Assembly (NCBI RefSeq): GCF_000292345.1
Contig: NZ_ALOU01000001.1
Coordinates: 1 to 64,000, forward strand
Length of the DNA: 64,000 nt
Source: Cupriavidus sp. BIS7
Lineage (GTDB): Bacteria; Pseudomonadota; Gammaproteobacteria; Burkholderiales; Burkholderiaceae
Direction of reading: 5' to 3'
A program made the translations under genes and the position numbers. Shown piece by piece: positions 35,085-45,277 of this stretch (its first letter is position 1; the number at the start of each line of letters is the position of its first letter). The notes under the pieces are model-generated. The model worked only from the letters and a program-made list of their open reading frames with translations. It had not been told where the DNA came from and ran no database searches.

Positions 35085-38000
35085 GTGAAAAAGCTTCTGA
35101 TAGCCAACCGCGGCGAAATCGCGCTGCGGGTTCAACGCGCCGCACAGGATCTGGGCATTGCCACGGTGGCGGTCTACGCCACCGACGACGCGCAGTGCCG
35201 CCACCGGCAACTCGCTGACCAGGCCGTCGCGCTGCCCGGCAGCGGCCCTGCCGCCTATCTCGACATTGACGCCATCCTCGGCGCCGCCCGTGCCACCGGC
35301 TGCGATGCCATTCATCCCGGCTACGGCTTCCTGAGCGAGCGCGCCGACTTTGCTCACGCGTGCACAGCCGCCGGTATCGCCTTCGTCGGCCCGACGCCGG
35401 AACAGCTCGCGCTGTTCGGCGACAAGGGCCGAGCGCTGGACCTGGCGGCACAGTGCGACGTTCCGGTCATGCCCGCCACGCCGGGCGGCGCTTCGCTCGA
35501 TGACGTCAGCGCATTCCTCGACGCACAACATGGCAACGGCGTTGTGCTGAAGGCCGTGGGCGGTGGCGGCGGGCGCGGCATGCGCATCGTGCGTGATGCC
35601 AATGCGCTGCCCGAGGCCTACGCCAGATGCCAGTCCGAAGCGCGCAGCGCGTTCGGGATCGATGCCGTCTACGCCGAAAGGCTCGTCGAGCGTGCGCGCC
35701 ATATCGAAGTGCAGATCGTTGGCGATGGCATCGACGTCATCGCACTCGGCGAGCGCGACTGCACGTTGCAGCGGCGCTTCCAGAAGCTGGTGGAGATCGC
35801 GCCGTCCCCGGTCCTGACGCCAGCGCTGCGCGACCGCATCGTCCAGGCGGCCTGCAAGATCGCCCGCCACGCGCGCTATCGCAGCCTGGGAACGTTCGAG
35901 TTCCTGGTGGAAACGGACGACGCAGGCGCACCGCGCGGCTTTGTCTTTATTGAAGCCAATCCACGCCTGCAGGTGGAGCACACGATCACCGAGCAGACAA
36001 CCGGGCTGGACCTTGTGGCGCTACAGCTCGGCATCGCAGACGGGCGGCGGCTGCGCGATCTCGGCCTCGACCCGGCATCGCCGCCCGTGCCGCGCGGTTA
36101 CGCCGTGCAGCTGCGCATCAATGCCGAAGCAACCGACGCGCAGGGGCAGGCGCGCCCCGCGCAAGGCCGGCTGGAACGATTCGATCCGCCCACCGGGCCC
36201 GACGTTCGCGTGGACACGCATGGCTATACCGGGTACGCGCCCCCGGCGGGCTATGACTCGCTGCTGGCAAAGCTGATCGTCAGCACGGCATCGCCGCGCT
36301 TCGAGGATGTGGTGCGCCGTGTGCGGCGCGCGCTCGGCGAATTCCATATCGACGGCGTGCCGAGCAACCTGGAACTGCTGCGCGCGCTGGTTGGCCGTGA
36401 AGACTTCACGACGCAGCACGTGCATACGCGCCATTTCGAGACCATCCTGCCGGACCTGCTTGCCGCCGCGCAACGCGTGGCTGCCGATGATGCGGCGCGG
36501 CACGCCTCGATCGGCATCACCCAGACCGCACCCGCGCCGGTACCAACTGCCGCCAGCGAAACGCTGGACGAGGGCCTGATTGCCGTGCGCGCGTCGATGA
36601 ACGGCCGCGTGGTCGAAATGCGCGTCGTCGAGGACGACATCGTGCAGGCCGGCCAGACCGTGGCCATTCTCGATGCCATGAAGATGGAGCACACGATCGT
36701 GGCCGACTGCGCGGGGCGTGTGATCGATGTGCGCGTGGGGCCGGGCGGCCAGACCGCTGAAGCGCAGATCCTGCTCGTACTGGAGCCGGTGGCGGACGCA
36801 GGCGTGCAGCATCAACGCAACGAGGCGGCCGATCCTCGTGCGATCCGCGCGGACCTGCAGCGCGTGCTGGACCGCGACGCGTTTCTGTACGATGCGGCGC
36901 GTCCCGATGCCGTGGCGAAGCGTCACGCACGCGGCCAGCGCACCGCCCGGGAGAACGTCGCCGATCTTTGCGACCCCGGCAGCTTTATCGAGTACGGCGC
37001 CTATGCAGTGGCCGCACAGGCGAGCCGCCGCAGCGCCGAGGACCTGATCGCCAACACCCCCGCCGACGGCCTGATCACTGGCACCGGCCGCATCAACGGC
37101 GCGCAGTTTGCACCGGAGCAGTCCCGCTGCGCCGTGCTGGCCTACGACGCCACGGTGCTGGCCGGCACGCAAGGCAAGCGCAACCACACCAAGACCGATC
37201 GCATCCTGAAGGTGGCCGCCGAGCAGAAGCTGCCCACGGTGATATTTGCCGAAGGCGGCGGCGGGCGCCCTGGCGACGTCGACTTTCCCACCGTCGCCGG
37301 TCTCTACCAGCCGTCTTTCGCCGCGTTCGCCGGGCTCAGCGGCGAAGTACCCGTGGTCGGAATTGCGGCAGGCCGCTGCTTCGCGGGCAACGCGGCACTG
37401 CTTGGCTGCAGCGATGTGATCATCGCCACGCGCGACGCGAACATTGGCATGGCCGGCCCGGCGATGATCGAAGGCGGCGGCCTGGGGGTGTTTCGCCCGG
37501 AAGATATCGGCCCTGCGGCCGTGCAATACCAGAACGGAGTGGTCGATCTGCTGGTGGACGACGAAGCCGCCGCCGTGCGCGTGGCCAAACACTACCTGTC
37601 GATGTTCCAGGGCCGCACGCGTGACTGGGAGGCGCCAGACCCGCTGCAACTGCGCGGCGTGGTGCCGGAGAATCGCCTGCGCGTCTATGACACGCGTACC
37701 GCGATCCACGGCATCGCCGATAGCGGCAGCGTGCTGGAACTGCGCGCGGGCTACGGCACGGGCGTGCATACCGCACTGGCCCGCATCGAGGGCCGGCCGG
37801 TGGGAATCGTCGCCAACAATCCGCGCCACCTCGGCGGCGCCATCGATGTCGACGCGGCGGACAAGGCCGCGCGTTTCATGCAGCTTTGCGACACGCACGG
37901 ACTGCCGATCATTTCACTGATCGACACGCCGGGCTTCATGGTGGGCCCGGAGATCGAGGCACGTGCGCAGGTTCGCCATGTCTCGCGTCTGTTCGTACTT

Positions 38001-38387
38001 GGCGCCAAGGTACGCGTGCCGTTCATGGCCGTGGTGCTGCGCAAGGGTTATGGATTGGGTGCGATGGCCATGGCGGCAGGCGGCTTCCGCGCGCCGGCAT
38101 TTACGATCTCGTGGCCGACCGGGGAGTTCGGCGGCATGGGGCTGGAAGGCGCGGTACGGCTTGGATTCCGCAAGGAACTGGAAGCGCTGCCAGCCGGCCC
38201 CGAACGTGATGCGCTCTACCAGCAACTGGTGGCCCAGATGTATGAGCGCGGACATGCCATCAACGCGGCGGCCGGGCTGGAGATCGACGCGGTGATCGAC
38301 CCGGCCGAGACGCGGCGCTGGCTGCTGGCCGGGCTCGATGCCGCGCCGCGTGGCGATGCGCCGCGACGGTATGTGGATGCGTGGTAA
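35085..38387 (+). CDS. Single-chain biotin-dependent acyl-CoA carboxylase (BC-BCCP-CT fusion)
   Basis: 1100 residues from the GTG at 35085 (KKLLIANRGEIALRVQRA); the open frame continues upstream without a likely start. Three domains are in order. First is a biotin carboxylase/ATP-grasp half (GGGGGRGMRIV, ERDCTLQRRFQKLVEIAPSP, FVFIEANPRLQVEHTITE). Next is a biotin carrier with AMKMEH at about residue 530, the lysine being biotinylated. Last is a carboxyltransferase of the acyl-CoA type (PTVIFAEGGGGRPGDVDFPT, CFAGNAALLGCSDVII, SLIDTPGFMVGPEIE). Such enzymes carboxylate propionyl-, acetyl- or longer acyl-CoA; usually the parts are separate subunits. An acyl-CoA ligase starts 23 bases later, which suggests a pathway that activates and then carboxylates an acid. 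The exact substrate is not known. Confidence 0.88.
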   Translation: MKKLLIANRGEIALRVQRAAQDLGIATVAVYATDDAQCRHRQLADQAVALPGSGPAAYLDIDAILGAARATGCDAIHPGYGFLSERADFAHACTAAGIAFVGPTPEQLALFGDKGRALDLAAQCDVPVMPATPGGASLDDVSAFLDAQHGNGVVLKAVGGGGGRGMRIVRDANALPEAYARCQSEARSAFGIDAVYAERLVERARHIEVQIVGDGIDVIALGERDCTLQRRFQKLVEIAPSPVLTPALRDRIVQAACKIARHARYRSLGTFEFLVETDDAGAPRGFVFIEANPRLQVEHTITEQTTGLDLVALQLGIADGRRLRDLGLDPASPPVPRGYAVQLRINAEATDAQGQARPAQGRLERFDPPTGPDVRVDTHGYTGYAPPAGYDSLLAKLIVSTASPRFEDVVRRVRRALGEFHIDGVPSNLELLRALVGREDFTTQHVHTRHFETILPDLLAAAQRVAADDAARHASIGITQTAPAPVPTAASETLDEGLIAVRASMNGRVVEMRVVEDDIVQAGQTVAILDAMKMEHTIVADCAGRVIDVRVGPGGQTAEAQILLVLEPVADAGVQHQRNEAADPRAIRADLQRVLDRDAFLYDAARPDAVAKRHARGQRTARENVADLCDPGSFIEYGAYAVAAQASRRSAEDLIANTPADGLITGTGRINGAQFAPEQSRCAVLAYDATVLAGTQGKRNHTKTDRILKVAAEQKLPTVIFAEGGGGRPGDVDFPTVAGLYQPSFAAFAGLSGEVPVVGIAAGRCFAGNAALLGCSDVIIATRDANIGMAGPAMIEGGGLGVFRPEDIGPAAVQYQNGVVDLLVDDEAAAVRVAKHYLSMFQGRTRDWEAPDPLQLRGVVPENRLRVYDTRTAIHGIADSGSVLELRAGYGTGVHTALARIEGRPVGIVANNPRHLGGAIDVDAADKAARFMQLCDTHGLPIISLIDTPGFMVGPEIEARAQVRHVSRLFVLGAKVRVPFMAVVLRKGYGLGAMAMAAGGFRAPAFTISWPTGEFGGMGLEGAVRLGFRKELEALPAGPERDALYQQLVAQMYERGHAINAAAGLEIDAVIDPAETRRWLLAGLDAAPRGDAPRRYVDAW

Positions 38388-38410
38388 TCAACCCCTTGCA
38401 AGGAGACACG

Positions 38411-40153
38411 ATGGAAGACGCAGCTTTCTTCGCAGACCTTGAAGCGCGGCATCGCCGCATCTGGCCCGCCGGCGTTCCCACGGCGCCGCAGTATCCGCAC
38501 GGCGAAGTCAGCCTGGGCGATACGCTGCGCGCCTGGGCACGTATCCAGCCGGAGCGCCCCGCACTGATCTACTACGGCACCGAAGTCAGCTATGCCGAAC
38601 TCGACGACCTCAGCGAACGCTGCGCCGAACTGCTGCGCGGCCACGGCATCGGCCCGGGGGACCGCGTGGCGGTGCTGCTTGGCAACTGCCCGCAGTTTCA
38701 TATCGTCTTCTACGCGATCCTCAAACTGGGCGCGGTCTATGTGCCGGTGAATCCGCTGTTCAAGGAACACGAACTGGCCTATGAACTGAACGATGCAGGC
38801 GCCAGCACCGTGATCGCGCTCGATACCCTTGTGCCGATGCTGATGGCTGTGAAGCCCCAGACCCGCGTGAGCAAGGTGTTCCGCACGTCGGCAGGCGAGT
38901 TTCTTCCCGCACATCCCACGTTGCCGATTCCTGCAGGGCTGGACGCCGCGCCAGTCGCCCATGCCGGAACGATCGACCTGATGCCCGCAATCCACACGTG
39001 CACGGGGAACGTGCGCGACGTGCAGGTGGACCTCGATGCATTGGCCGCGTTGAACTACACCGGCGGCACCACCGGCATGCCGAAAGGCTGCATGCACACG
39101 CAGCGCGACATGGTCTATACGGCGGCTGCATCGCTTGCCGTCAATGGCGCCCCTGAGGACCAGTCCCATGCCAACGACAGCGCGCAGCCGTCTTCCGACG
39201 TGATGCTGAATTTCCTGCCGATGTTCTGGATTGCCGGCGAGAACCTGGGCCTGATCTTCCCGGTCTTCAGCGGCGCCACGCTGGTGCTGCTGGCGCGCTG
39301 GGACCCTGTTGCCGTGATGGCCGCAGTGGGCCGCTATCGCGTGAATCGTACGTTCATGGTGGTCGACAACGTAGTCGAACTGCTGCAGCACCCGGACATC
39401 GAACGTCATGACATGCGTCCGCTGCAGCACACCCGCGTGGCGTCGTTCATCCGCAAGCTCACCGTCGATCTGCGGCGCCAGTGGCACGCGCTGACCGGCA
39501 GCATCATTGCCGAGGGCGCGTGGGGCATGACCGAGACGCATACCAGCGACACGTTCACCACCGGCATGCAGGCCAACGACATGGACCTGCACGGTCGGCC
39601 GGTCTTTGTGGGGCTGCCGGTGCCGGGTACGCGCATCAAGATCTGCGACTTCGAAACCGGCGAACTACTGCAGATTGGCGCGGAAGGCGAAATCGTCGTC
39701 AGCACGCCCTCGCTGCTCAAGGGCTACTGGGGCCGCCCCGACGCCAACGCCGAGGTCTTCCGCGACGGCTGGTTCCGCACCGGCGATATCGGCACCTATG
39801 ACGAGGCAGGCTACCTGCACTTCCTGGGCCGTCGCAAGGAGATGATCAAGGTGCGCGGCATGAGCGTGTTTCCGTCCGAACTGGAAGTCCTTCTGGGAAG
39901 GCACCCGGCGGTGCTGGGCTCGGCCGTGGTGGCCCGCCCCGATCGCGACAAGGGACAGGTTCCCGTGGCCTTTATCCGGCTGCGCCCCGGCGAGGTCGAA
40001 ACCACCGCCGACGATCTGCTGTGCTGGTGCCGTGAACACATGGCCAGCTACAAGGTGCCGGAAATCCGGGTTGTGCCCGAACTGCCGATGACGGCCACCG
40101 GCAAGGTAAGGAAAGTGGAACTGCAGCAGCAGTTCGAGCAGGACGCTGGCTGA
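38411..40153 (+). CDS. AMP-dependent acyl-CoA synthetase/ligase
   Basis: 580 residues from the ATG at 38411, which has the ribosome site AAGGAGA. It has the adenylate-forming motifs: P-loop-like YTGGTTGMPKGCMHT, the A5-type GAWGMTETHTS, the hinge segment GWFRTGDIGTYDEAGYL with FLGRRKEMIKVRG, and the C-terminal catalytic lysine in MTATGKVRK. It activates a carboxylic acid to its CoA thioester using ATP. The gene follows the carboxylase by 23 bases, so its product is probably carboxylated next. The acyl group is not known; the sequence resembles the crotonobetaine/medium-chain ligase branch. Confidence 0.88.
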   Translation: MEDAAFFADLEARHRRIWPAGVPTAPQYPHGEVSLGDTLRAWARIQPERPALIYYGTEVSYAELDDLSERCAELLRGHGIGPGDRVAVLLGNCPQFHIVFYAILKLGAVYVPVNPLFKEHELAYELNDAGASTVIALDTLVPMLMAVKPQTRVSKVFRTSAGEFLPAHPTLPIPAGLDAAPVAHAGTIDLMPAIHTCTGNVRDVQVDLDALAALNYTGGTTGMPKGCMHTQRDMVYTAAASLAVNGAPEDQSHANDSAQPSSDVMLNFLPMFWIAGENLGLIFPVFSGATLVLLARWDPVAVMAAVGRYRVNRTFMVVDNVVELLQHPDIERHDMRPLQHTRVASFIRKLTVDLRRQWHALTGSIIAEGAWGMTETHTSDTFTTGMQANDMDLHGRPVFVGLPVPGTRIKICDFETGELLQIGAEGEIVVSTPSLLKGYWGRPDANAEVFRDGWFRTGDIGTYDEAGYLHFLGRRKEMIKVRGMSVFPSELEVLLGRHPAVLGSAVVARPDRDKGQVPVAFIRLRPGEVETTADDLLCWCREHMASYKVPEIRVVPELPMTATGKVRKVELQQQFEQDAG

Positions 40154-40285
40154 CGCAGCCCCCGCTTCATCCCCGCCCGGCGCCAGCTTTTCGGAATGCA
40201 GACTCACGCACATCAGAAGCTGGTGGCCACTGGCGCCAATCCCCCGCTTCCATAGCGCGCCCCGCATTTGAGGGATACCGCGTTC

Positions 40286-40302
40286 TGACGCGCAGCGCGT
40301 CA
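40286..40302. repeat. Short perfect palindrome upstream of the nap genes
   Basis: TGACGCGC and GCGCGTCA flank one central A. It lies about 130 bases upstream of napE and next to TGTCTTGACA, itself close to symmetric. It could end the ligase transcript or bind a regulator of nap; the sequence does not decide. Confidence 0.4.
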
Positions 40303-40347
40303 TGTCTTGACATATTTCCGCCTGCCCCCGGTACGCGTGTGCCCGCC

Positions 40348-40376
40348 TTGACACTTGGCGCTGTGCTTTCTTTAAT
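40348..40376 (+). promoter_or_regulatory. Sigma-70-like promoter of the nap-ccm operon
   Basis: A consensus -35 element TTGACA (40348-40353) and TTTAAT (40371-40376) are separated by 17 bases. Transcription would start near 40383, about 50 bases ahead of napE. No clear FNR box was seen near it. Confidence 0.7.
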
Positions 40377-40432
40377 GAGTTACGCATAACCGGCGCACAG
40401 TCCGGCAAGCCTGTTCATAAACAGAGGCCACT

Positions 40433-40597
40433 ATGCAATCAGGCAGCGTCGAAGACCCGCAGCGCAAGCAAGAAGAACTGCGCAGCTTCCTGTTTCTGAC
40501 CGCCGTGATGGTGCCGGTACTTTCGGTCATCTTCGTGGCCGGCTACGGATTCATCGTCTGGATGATCCAGTTGATCGGCGGACCGCCCACCCATTGA
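40433..40597 (+). CDS. napE: NapE, small membrane protein of the periplasmic nitrate reductase operon
   Basis: 54 residues with an acidic/basic N-terminus (MQSGSVEDPQRKQEELRSF) and one membrane helix (LTAVMVPVLSVIFVAGYGFI). This is the layout of NapE/TorE proteins, which lie at the start of nap operons; their role is not settled. It precedes napD and lies after a strong promoter. Confidence 0.82.
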   Translation: MQSGSVEDPQRKQEELRSFLFLTAVMVPVLSVIFVAGYGFIVWMIQLIGGPPTH

Positions 40598-40630
40598 GGA
40601 TTGGCCTTCGATTTCCTTCGGTTGGCCCTT

Positions 40631-40652
40631 GGTTTCCCTTTGGTTTCCCTTT
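40631..40652. repeat. 11-base tandem repeat in the napE-napD spacer
   Basis: Two perfect copies of GGTTTCCCTTT, preceded by decayed copies (GGCCTTCGATTT, GGCCCTTGGTTT). It lies in the leader of napD and could affect the mRNA between the two genes. Confidence 0.55.
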
Positions 40653-40720
40653 GGTCCAATTGCCCGCGCAACAAGAAGACTGCAATGCTGAATCAGGCAG
40701 CTTCTAGCTGGAGTCCACGC

Positions 40721-41050
40721 ATGCCAGCTTTTGGAAACACCATCCCAATCCAGCCCGAGCCGGCCGGCGACGAATGGCATATTGCCGGCATCGTGGTGTA
40801 CGCGCATCCGCAGCACCTGGACACGGTTCGCGCAGCCATCGACGCCATGACGGGCGCGGAAATCCATGCCGCCAGCGACGCCGGCAAGCTGGTAGTCACC
40901 GTTGAAGCACCCACCTCGCGCGCCATCGCCGCGCATCTCACCTGTCTGCATCAGCTCGAAGGCGTGTTGTCCGCCACGCTGGTCTACCAGCACAACGAGG
41001 ATGCTGCAGCCATGAACGAGGAGATCTCCGATGTCACTCACGCGTCGTGA
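40721..41050 (+). CDS. napD: NapD, chaperone for NapA
   Basis: 109 residues from the ATG at 40721 ([10 protein letters not shown]), which has CTGGAG 8 bases upstream; the ATG at 40685 would add 12 residues. The core [20 protein letters not shown] and the later [16 protein letters not shown] match NapD, a small cytoplasmic protein that binds the twin-arginine signal of NapA and holds it until cofactor loading is done. It overlaps the start of napA by 20 bases. Confidence 0.88.
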   Translation: MPAFGNTIPIQPEPAGDEWHIAGIVVYAHPQHLDTVRAAIDAMTGAEIHAASDAGKLVVTVEAPTSRAIAAHLTCLHQLEGVLSATLVYQHNEDAAAMNEEISDVTHAS

Positions 41051-43526
41051 ATTCATCAAGCAGACAGCCATCACGGCCACCGCATCGGTGGCCGGCATCT
41101 CGCTGCCGGCGGACGCGGCCAATTTCGTGACGGACAGCGAAGTCGCGAAACTGAAATGGTCGAAGGCGCCCTGCCGGTTCTGCGGCACCGGCTGCGGCGT
41201 GACGGTGGCGGTCAAGGACAACAAGGTGGTGGCCACCCAGGGCGACCCGCAGTGCGAGGTCAACAAGGGGCTGAACTGCGTCAAGGGCTATTTCCTGTCG
41301 AAGATCATGTACGGGCAGGACAGGCTGACCAAGCCGATGTTGCGCATGAAGGATGGCAAGTACGACAAGAACGGTGAATTCACGCCAGTCAGCTGGGATC
41401 GCGCTTTCGACGAGATGGAGCGCCAGTTCAAGCGCGTGCTCAAGGAAAAGGGCCCAACCGCCGTGGGCATGTTTGGCTCCGGCCAGTGGACCGTATGGGA
41501 GGGCTACGCGGCTTCCAAGCTGTACAAGGCGGGATTCCGCTCGAACAATATCGACCCCAATGCACGCCACTGCATGGCATCGGCCGTGACCGGCTTCATG
41601 CGCACGTTCGGCATGGACGAGCCAATGGGCTGCTATGACGACTTCGAGGCAGCCGACGCGTTCGTGCTGTGGGGCTCGAACATGGCGGAGATGCACCCGA
41701 TCCTGTGGACGCGGATTACCGACCGCCGCCTGAGCCATCCGAAGACACGCGTGGCCGTGCTGTCCACGTTCACGCACCGGTCGTTCGACCTGGCCGACCT
41801 GCCGATCATCTTCACGCCGCAGACCGACCTGGCGATGCTGAACTACATCGCCAACTACATCATCCGCAATAACAAGGTCAACAAGGACTTCGTCAACAAG
41901 TACACGGTATTCAAGGAGGGCGTGACCGATATCGGCTATGGGCTGCGTCCGGACAATCCGCTCCAGAAGGCGGCCAAGAACGCCGCCAACGCGAACGACT
42001 CGAAGCCGATCACGTTCGACGACTTCGCCAAATTCGTATCGAAGTACGACGCCGACTACGTCAGCAAGCTGTCCGGCGTGCCCAAGGCACAGCTTGAAAA
42101 GCTGGCGGAACTGTATGCGGACCCGAACATCAAGGTGATGTCGCTGTGGACCATGGGGTTCAACCAGCACACGCGCGGGACGTGGGTCAACAACATGGTC
42201 TACAACGTGCACCTGCTGACCGGCAAGATCTCCACGCCCGGCAACAGTCCGTTCTCGCTGACGGGGCAGCCGTCGGCCTGCGGCACCGCGCGCGAAGTCG
42301 GCACGTTCTCGCACCGCCTGCCGGCGGACATGGTCGTCACCAACCCCAAGCACCGCGAGGAAGCCGAGCGCATCTGGAAGCTTCCGCCCGGCACGATCCC
42401 GGACAAGCCCGGCTTTCACGCCGTGCTGCAGAACCGCATGCTCAAGGACGGCAAGCTCAATGCGTACTGGGTACAGGTCAACAACAACATCCAGGCCGCG
42501 GCCAACCTGATGCAGGAAGGCCTGCCCGGCTACCGGAACCCGGCCAACTTCATTGTGGTGTCCGATGTCTATCCCACTGTCACGGCGCTGTCGGCAGACC
42601 TGATCCTGCCCAGCGCGATGTGGGTGGAGAAGGAAGGCGCCTACGGCAACGCGGAGCGGCGCACGCAGTTCTGGCACCAGCTCGTTGACGCGCCGGGAGA
42701 GTCCCGCTCGGACCTCTGGCAGCTGATGGAATTCTCGAAGCGCTTCAAGGTCGAGGAAGTCTGGCCGGCCGACCTGATCGCCAAGAAGCCCGAGTATCGC
42801 GGCAAGACGCTGTACGACGTGCTCTATCGCAATGGGCAGGTGGACAAGTTCCCGCTCAAGGACATGGATGCGGACTACCACAACGACGAAGCCAAGGCGT
42901 TCGGCTTCTACGTGCAGAAGGGCCTGTTCGAGGAGTACGCGACGTTTGGCCGTGGCCACGGCCATGACCTGGCGCCGTTCGACACCTATCACGAGGTGCG
43001 CGGGCTGCGCTGGCCCGTGGTAAACGGCAAGGAAACACGCTGGCGCTATCGCGAGGGCAGCGACCCGTACGTGAAAGCCGGCACGGGCTTCCAGTTCTAC
43101 GGCAACCCGGACGGCAAGGCCGTGATCTTTGCCCTGCCCTACGAGCCGCCGGCCGAGTCGCCCGACAAGGAGTACCCGTTCTGGCTGGCCACGGGCCGCG
43201 TGCTCGAACACTGGCACTCGGGCTCCATGACGCGGCGCGTGCCCGAACTCTATCGGGCCTTCCCGAATGCCGTGTGCTTCATGCATCCGGAAGATGCCAA
43301 GGCACTGGGGCTGCGGCGCGGCGTGGAAGTCGAAGTGGTCTCGCGGCGCGGCCGCATGCGCACGCGCATAGAAACACGCGGACGCGACACACCGCCGCGC
43401 GGGCTGGTGTTCGTGCCATGGTTCGATGCCAGCCAGCTCATCAACAAGGTGACGCTGGATGCAACCTGCCCGATCTCGCTGCAGACCGACTTCAAGAAAT
43501 GCGCGGTCAAGATCGTCAAGGTCTGA
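41031..43526 (+). CDS. napA: NapA, periplasmic nitrate reductase catalytic subunit
   Basis: 831 residues, the normal length. It reduces nitrate to nitrite in the periplasm using a bis-MGD molybdenum cofactor and one iron-sulphur cluster. The twin-arginine signal is at the start ([11 protein letters not shown]). The [4Fe-4S] ligands are in [12 protein letters not shown] and the following [10 protein letters not shown]. The molybdenum Cys lies in [25 protein letters not shown]-like [15 protein letters not shown] and the C-terminal region are typical of NapA. It precedes napB and napC. Confidence 0.96.
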   Translation: MSLTRREFIKQTAITATASVAGISLPADAANFVTDSEVAKLKWSKAPCRFCGTGCGVTVAVKDNKVVATQGDPQCEVNKGLNCVKGYFLSKIMYGQDRLTKPMLRMKDGKYDKNGEFTPVSWDRAFDEMERQFKRVLKEKGPTAVGMFGSGQWTVWEGYAASKLYKAGFRSNNIDPNARHCMASAVTGFMRTFGMDEPMGCYDDFEAADAFVLWGSNMAEMHPILWTRITDRRLSHPKTRVAVLSTFTHRSFDLADLPIIFTPQTDLAMLNYIANYIIRNNKVNKDFVNKYTVFKEGVTDIGYGLRPDNPLQKAAKNAANANDSKPITFDDFAKFVSKYDADYVSKLSGVPKAQLEKLAELYADPNIKVMSLWTMGFNQHTRGTWVNNMVYNVHLLTGKISTPGNSPFSLTGQPSACGTAREVGTFSHRLPADMVVTNPKHREEAERIWKLPPGTIPDKPGFHAVLQNRMLKDGKLNAYWVQVNNNIQAAANLMQEGLPGYRNPANFIVVSDVYPTVTALSADLILPSAMWVEKEGAYGNAERRTQFWHQLVDAPGESRSDLWQLMEFSKRFKVEEVWPADLIAKKPEYRGKTLYDVLYRNGQVDKFPLKDMDADYHNDEAKAFGFYVQKGLFEEYATFGRGHGHDLAPFDTYHEVRGLRWPVVNGKETRWRYREGSDPYVKAGTGFQFYGNPDGKAVIFALPYEPPAESPDKEYPFWLATGRVLEHWHSGSMTRRVPELYRAFPNAVCFMHPEDAKALGLRRGVEVEVVSRRGRMRTRIETRGRDTPPRGLVFVPWFDASQLINKVTLDATCPISLQTDFKKCAVKIVKV

Positions 43527-43543
43527 GTACAGGAGGACATGCC

Positions 43544-44035
43544 ATGATGCCGAGCCGATCCTGGGTCACCGCGCTGGTGATCGCCACGATGCTCTGGGCG
43601 ACACTGCTGTGCGCCCCGCTGGCACGCGCGCAGGGCCTGGTAGACGCGTTGCGCGGCCCTACGCCGGTGGCCAACGAGACCAAGCCGCCGCTGCTGTATC
43701 AGACCGAGAACAAGGATATCCGCCGCACCCGCAACTACACGATGCAGCCGCCGACGATCCCGCACAAGATCGACGGATACCAGCTGGACAAGGACTTCAA
43801 CCGCTGCATGTTCTGCCACGCGCGCACCCGTACGGAGGAGACGCAGGCAATTCCGATCAGCATCACGCACTACATGGACCGTGACAACAACGTGCTGGCG
43901 GACGTCTCCCCGCGGCGCTACTTCTGCACGCAGTGCCACGTTCCGCAGGCGGATACCAAGCCACTCGTCAACAATACGTTCGTCGATGTGGAAACCATCC
44001 TCAAGCGAAGTGGTGGCGCCAAGGGTGCCAAGTGA
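43544..44035 (+). CDS. napB: NapB, dihaem electron-transfer subunit
   Basis: 163 residues from the ATG at 43544, after a strong AGGAGG site. A signal peptide ends near LARAQG. Two CxxCH haem sites are seen, CMFCH and CTQCH, and a conserved His pair (PHKIDGY; ITHYMD) can serve as axial ligands. NapB passes electrons from NapC to NapA in the periplasm. Confidence 0.94.
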   Translation: MMPSRSWVTALVIATMLWATLLCAPLARAQGLVDALRGPTPVANETKPPLLYQTENKDIRRTRNYTMQPPTIPHKIDGYQLDKDFNRCMFCHARTRTEETQAIPISITHYMDRDNNVLADVSPRRYFCTQCHVPQADTKPLVNNTFVDVETILKRSGGAKGAK

Positions 44036-44055
44036 CCAGGCCACGGTGACCGACC

Positions 44056-44643
44056 ATGTGGGATCTGATCAAGCGCTACTGGCGCACCATCAACCGACCC
44101 AGCGCGTATTTCAGCCTGGGATTCCTGACGCTGGGCGGCTTCATAGCCGGCGTGATGTTCTGGGGCGCGTTCAATACGGCGCTGGAGCTCACCAACACCG
44201 AGCAGTTCTGTACGGGCTGCCACGAGATGCGGGACAACGTCTACCAGGAATTGCAGGGCACGATCCACTTCACGAACCGTAGCGGCGTGCGCGCCAAATG
44301 CTCGGACTGCCACGTGCCGCACAACTGGACCAACAAGATGGCCCGCAAGATGCAGGCGTCGAAGGAAGTCTGGGCCAAGATCTTCGGCACCGTGGACACG
44401 CGCGAGAAGTTCCAGGCGCATCGGCTGGAACTGGCGCAGCACGAATGGGCCCGCTTCAAGGCCAACGATTCGCTGGAATGCCGCAACTGCCACGACTACC
44501 AGTCGATGGACTTCACGCGCCAGAGCCCGCGCGCGCAGGCCATGCATTCGACCTATCTGGCCGACAAGGAGAAGACCTGCATCGACTGCCACAAGGGCAT
44601 TGCCCACCATCTGCCTGACATGTCGAAGGCCGAGGGGCAATAG
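44056..44643 (+). CDS. napC: NapC, membrane-anchored tetrahaem cytochrome c
   Basis: 195 residues. One membrane helix near the N-terminus ([20 protein letters not shown]) anchors it to the inner membrane. Four haem-binding motifs follow: [23 protein letters not shown] and [10 protein letters not shown]. It takes electrons from the quinol pool and hands them to NapB. No napG, napH or napF genes are present, so NapC is the main electron route. Confidence 0.95.
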   Translation: MWDLIKRYWRTINRPSAYFSLGFLTLGGFIAGVMFWGAFNTALELTNTEQFCTGCHEMRDNVYQELQGTIHFTNRSGVRAKCSDCHVPHNWTNKMARKMQASKEVWAKIFGTVDTREKFQAHRLELAQHEWARFKANDSLECRNCHDYQSMDFTRQSPRAQAMHSTYLADKEKTCIDCHKGIAHHLPDMSKAEGQ

Positions 44644-44646
44644 ACC

Positions 44647-45270
44647 ATGGCCGACGCGGAACTGGAGGGCCGCGATCTTGGCGTCCGGCGCGGGTACCGC
44701 GTCATCTTCAGCGGCATCGGCCTATCCTTGCGACGCGGGGAACTGCTGCAGGTCATGGGGCCGAACGGCGCCGGCAAGAGCAGCCTGCTGCGGGTGCTGT
44801 CGAGCCTGATGCCGCCTGCCGAAGGCAACCTGTGCTGGCGCGGCAGGCCCGTGCGCGCGGGAGACCCCGTCTATCTCGGCCGGCTTGCCTATCTCGGCCA
44901 CACCAATGGCATCTACCCGGATCTCTCGTCGATCGAGAACCTGCAGTTCGCCGCGCGCATGGCAGGACAGCGCCCGACTGCCGAAGCCGCACGCCATGCG
45001 CTGTCGCAACTCGGTCTCGGTGGTGTGGCGGACACCCCCGTACGCACGCTTTCGCAAGGCCAGCGCCGGCGCGTGGCGCTGGCACGGCTGGCGCTGGCAC
45101 CGTGCGAGCTTTGGCTGCTGGACGAGCCACTGACTTCGCTGGACGAGGCGTCCTCCGCCAGCTTCGATGCGCTGCTGGCCAACCATCTGCGAGATGGCGG
45201 CATGGCCGTGATCGCCACGCATCGACTGCTGCGCGCCGACGCCGGCGTGCTGGACATTGCGCGAACGTGA
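44647..45270 (+). CDS. ccmA: CcmA, ATPase of the haem ABC exporter
   Basis: 207 residues. The Walker A motif is GPNGAGKSSLL (about residue 38), the ABC signature LSQGQRRRVALAR, and Walker B LWLLDEPLTSLDEA. With CcmB, CcmC and CcmD it releases haem-loaded CcmE for cytochrome c maturation in the periplasm. It lies 3 bases after napC and starts the ccm block. Confidence 0.94.
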   Translation: MADAELEGRDLGVRRGYRVIFSGIGLSLRRGELLQVMGPNGAGKSSLLRVLSSLMPPAEGNLCWRGRPVRAGDPVYLGRLAYLGHTNGIYPDLSSIENLQFAARMAGQRPTAEAARHALSQLGLGGVADTPVRTLSQGQRRRVALARLALAPCELWLLDEPLTSLDEASSASFDALLANHLRDGGMAVIATHRLLRADAGVLDIART

Positions 45271-45277
45271 GGCTGCC

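Noticed and set aside
36021-37898. 625-codon minus-strand frame opposite the acyl-CoA carboxylase
   Set aside because: Shadow of the carboxylase coding strand; no start signal or family.
41034-43286. 750-codon minus-strand frame opposite napA
   Set aside because: napA on the other strand is complete with all catalytic motifs; the antisense frame has none.
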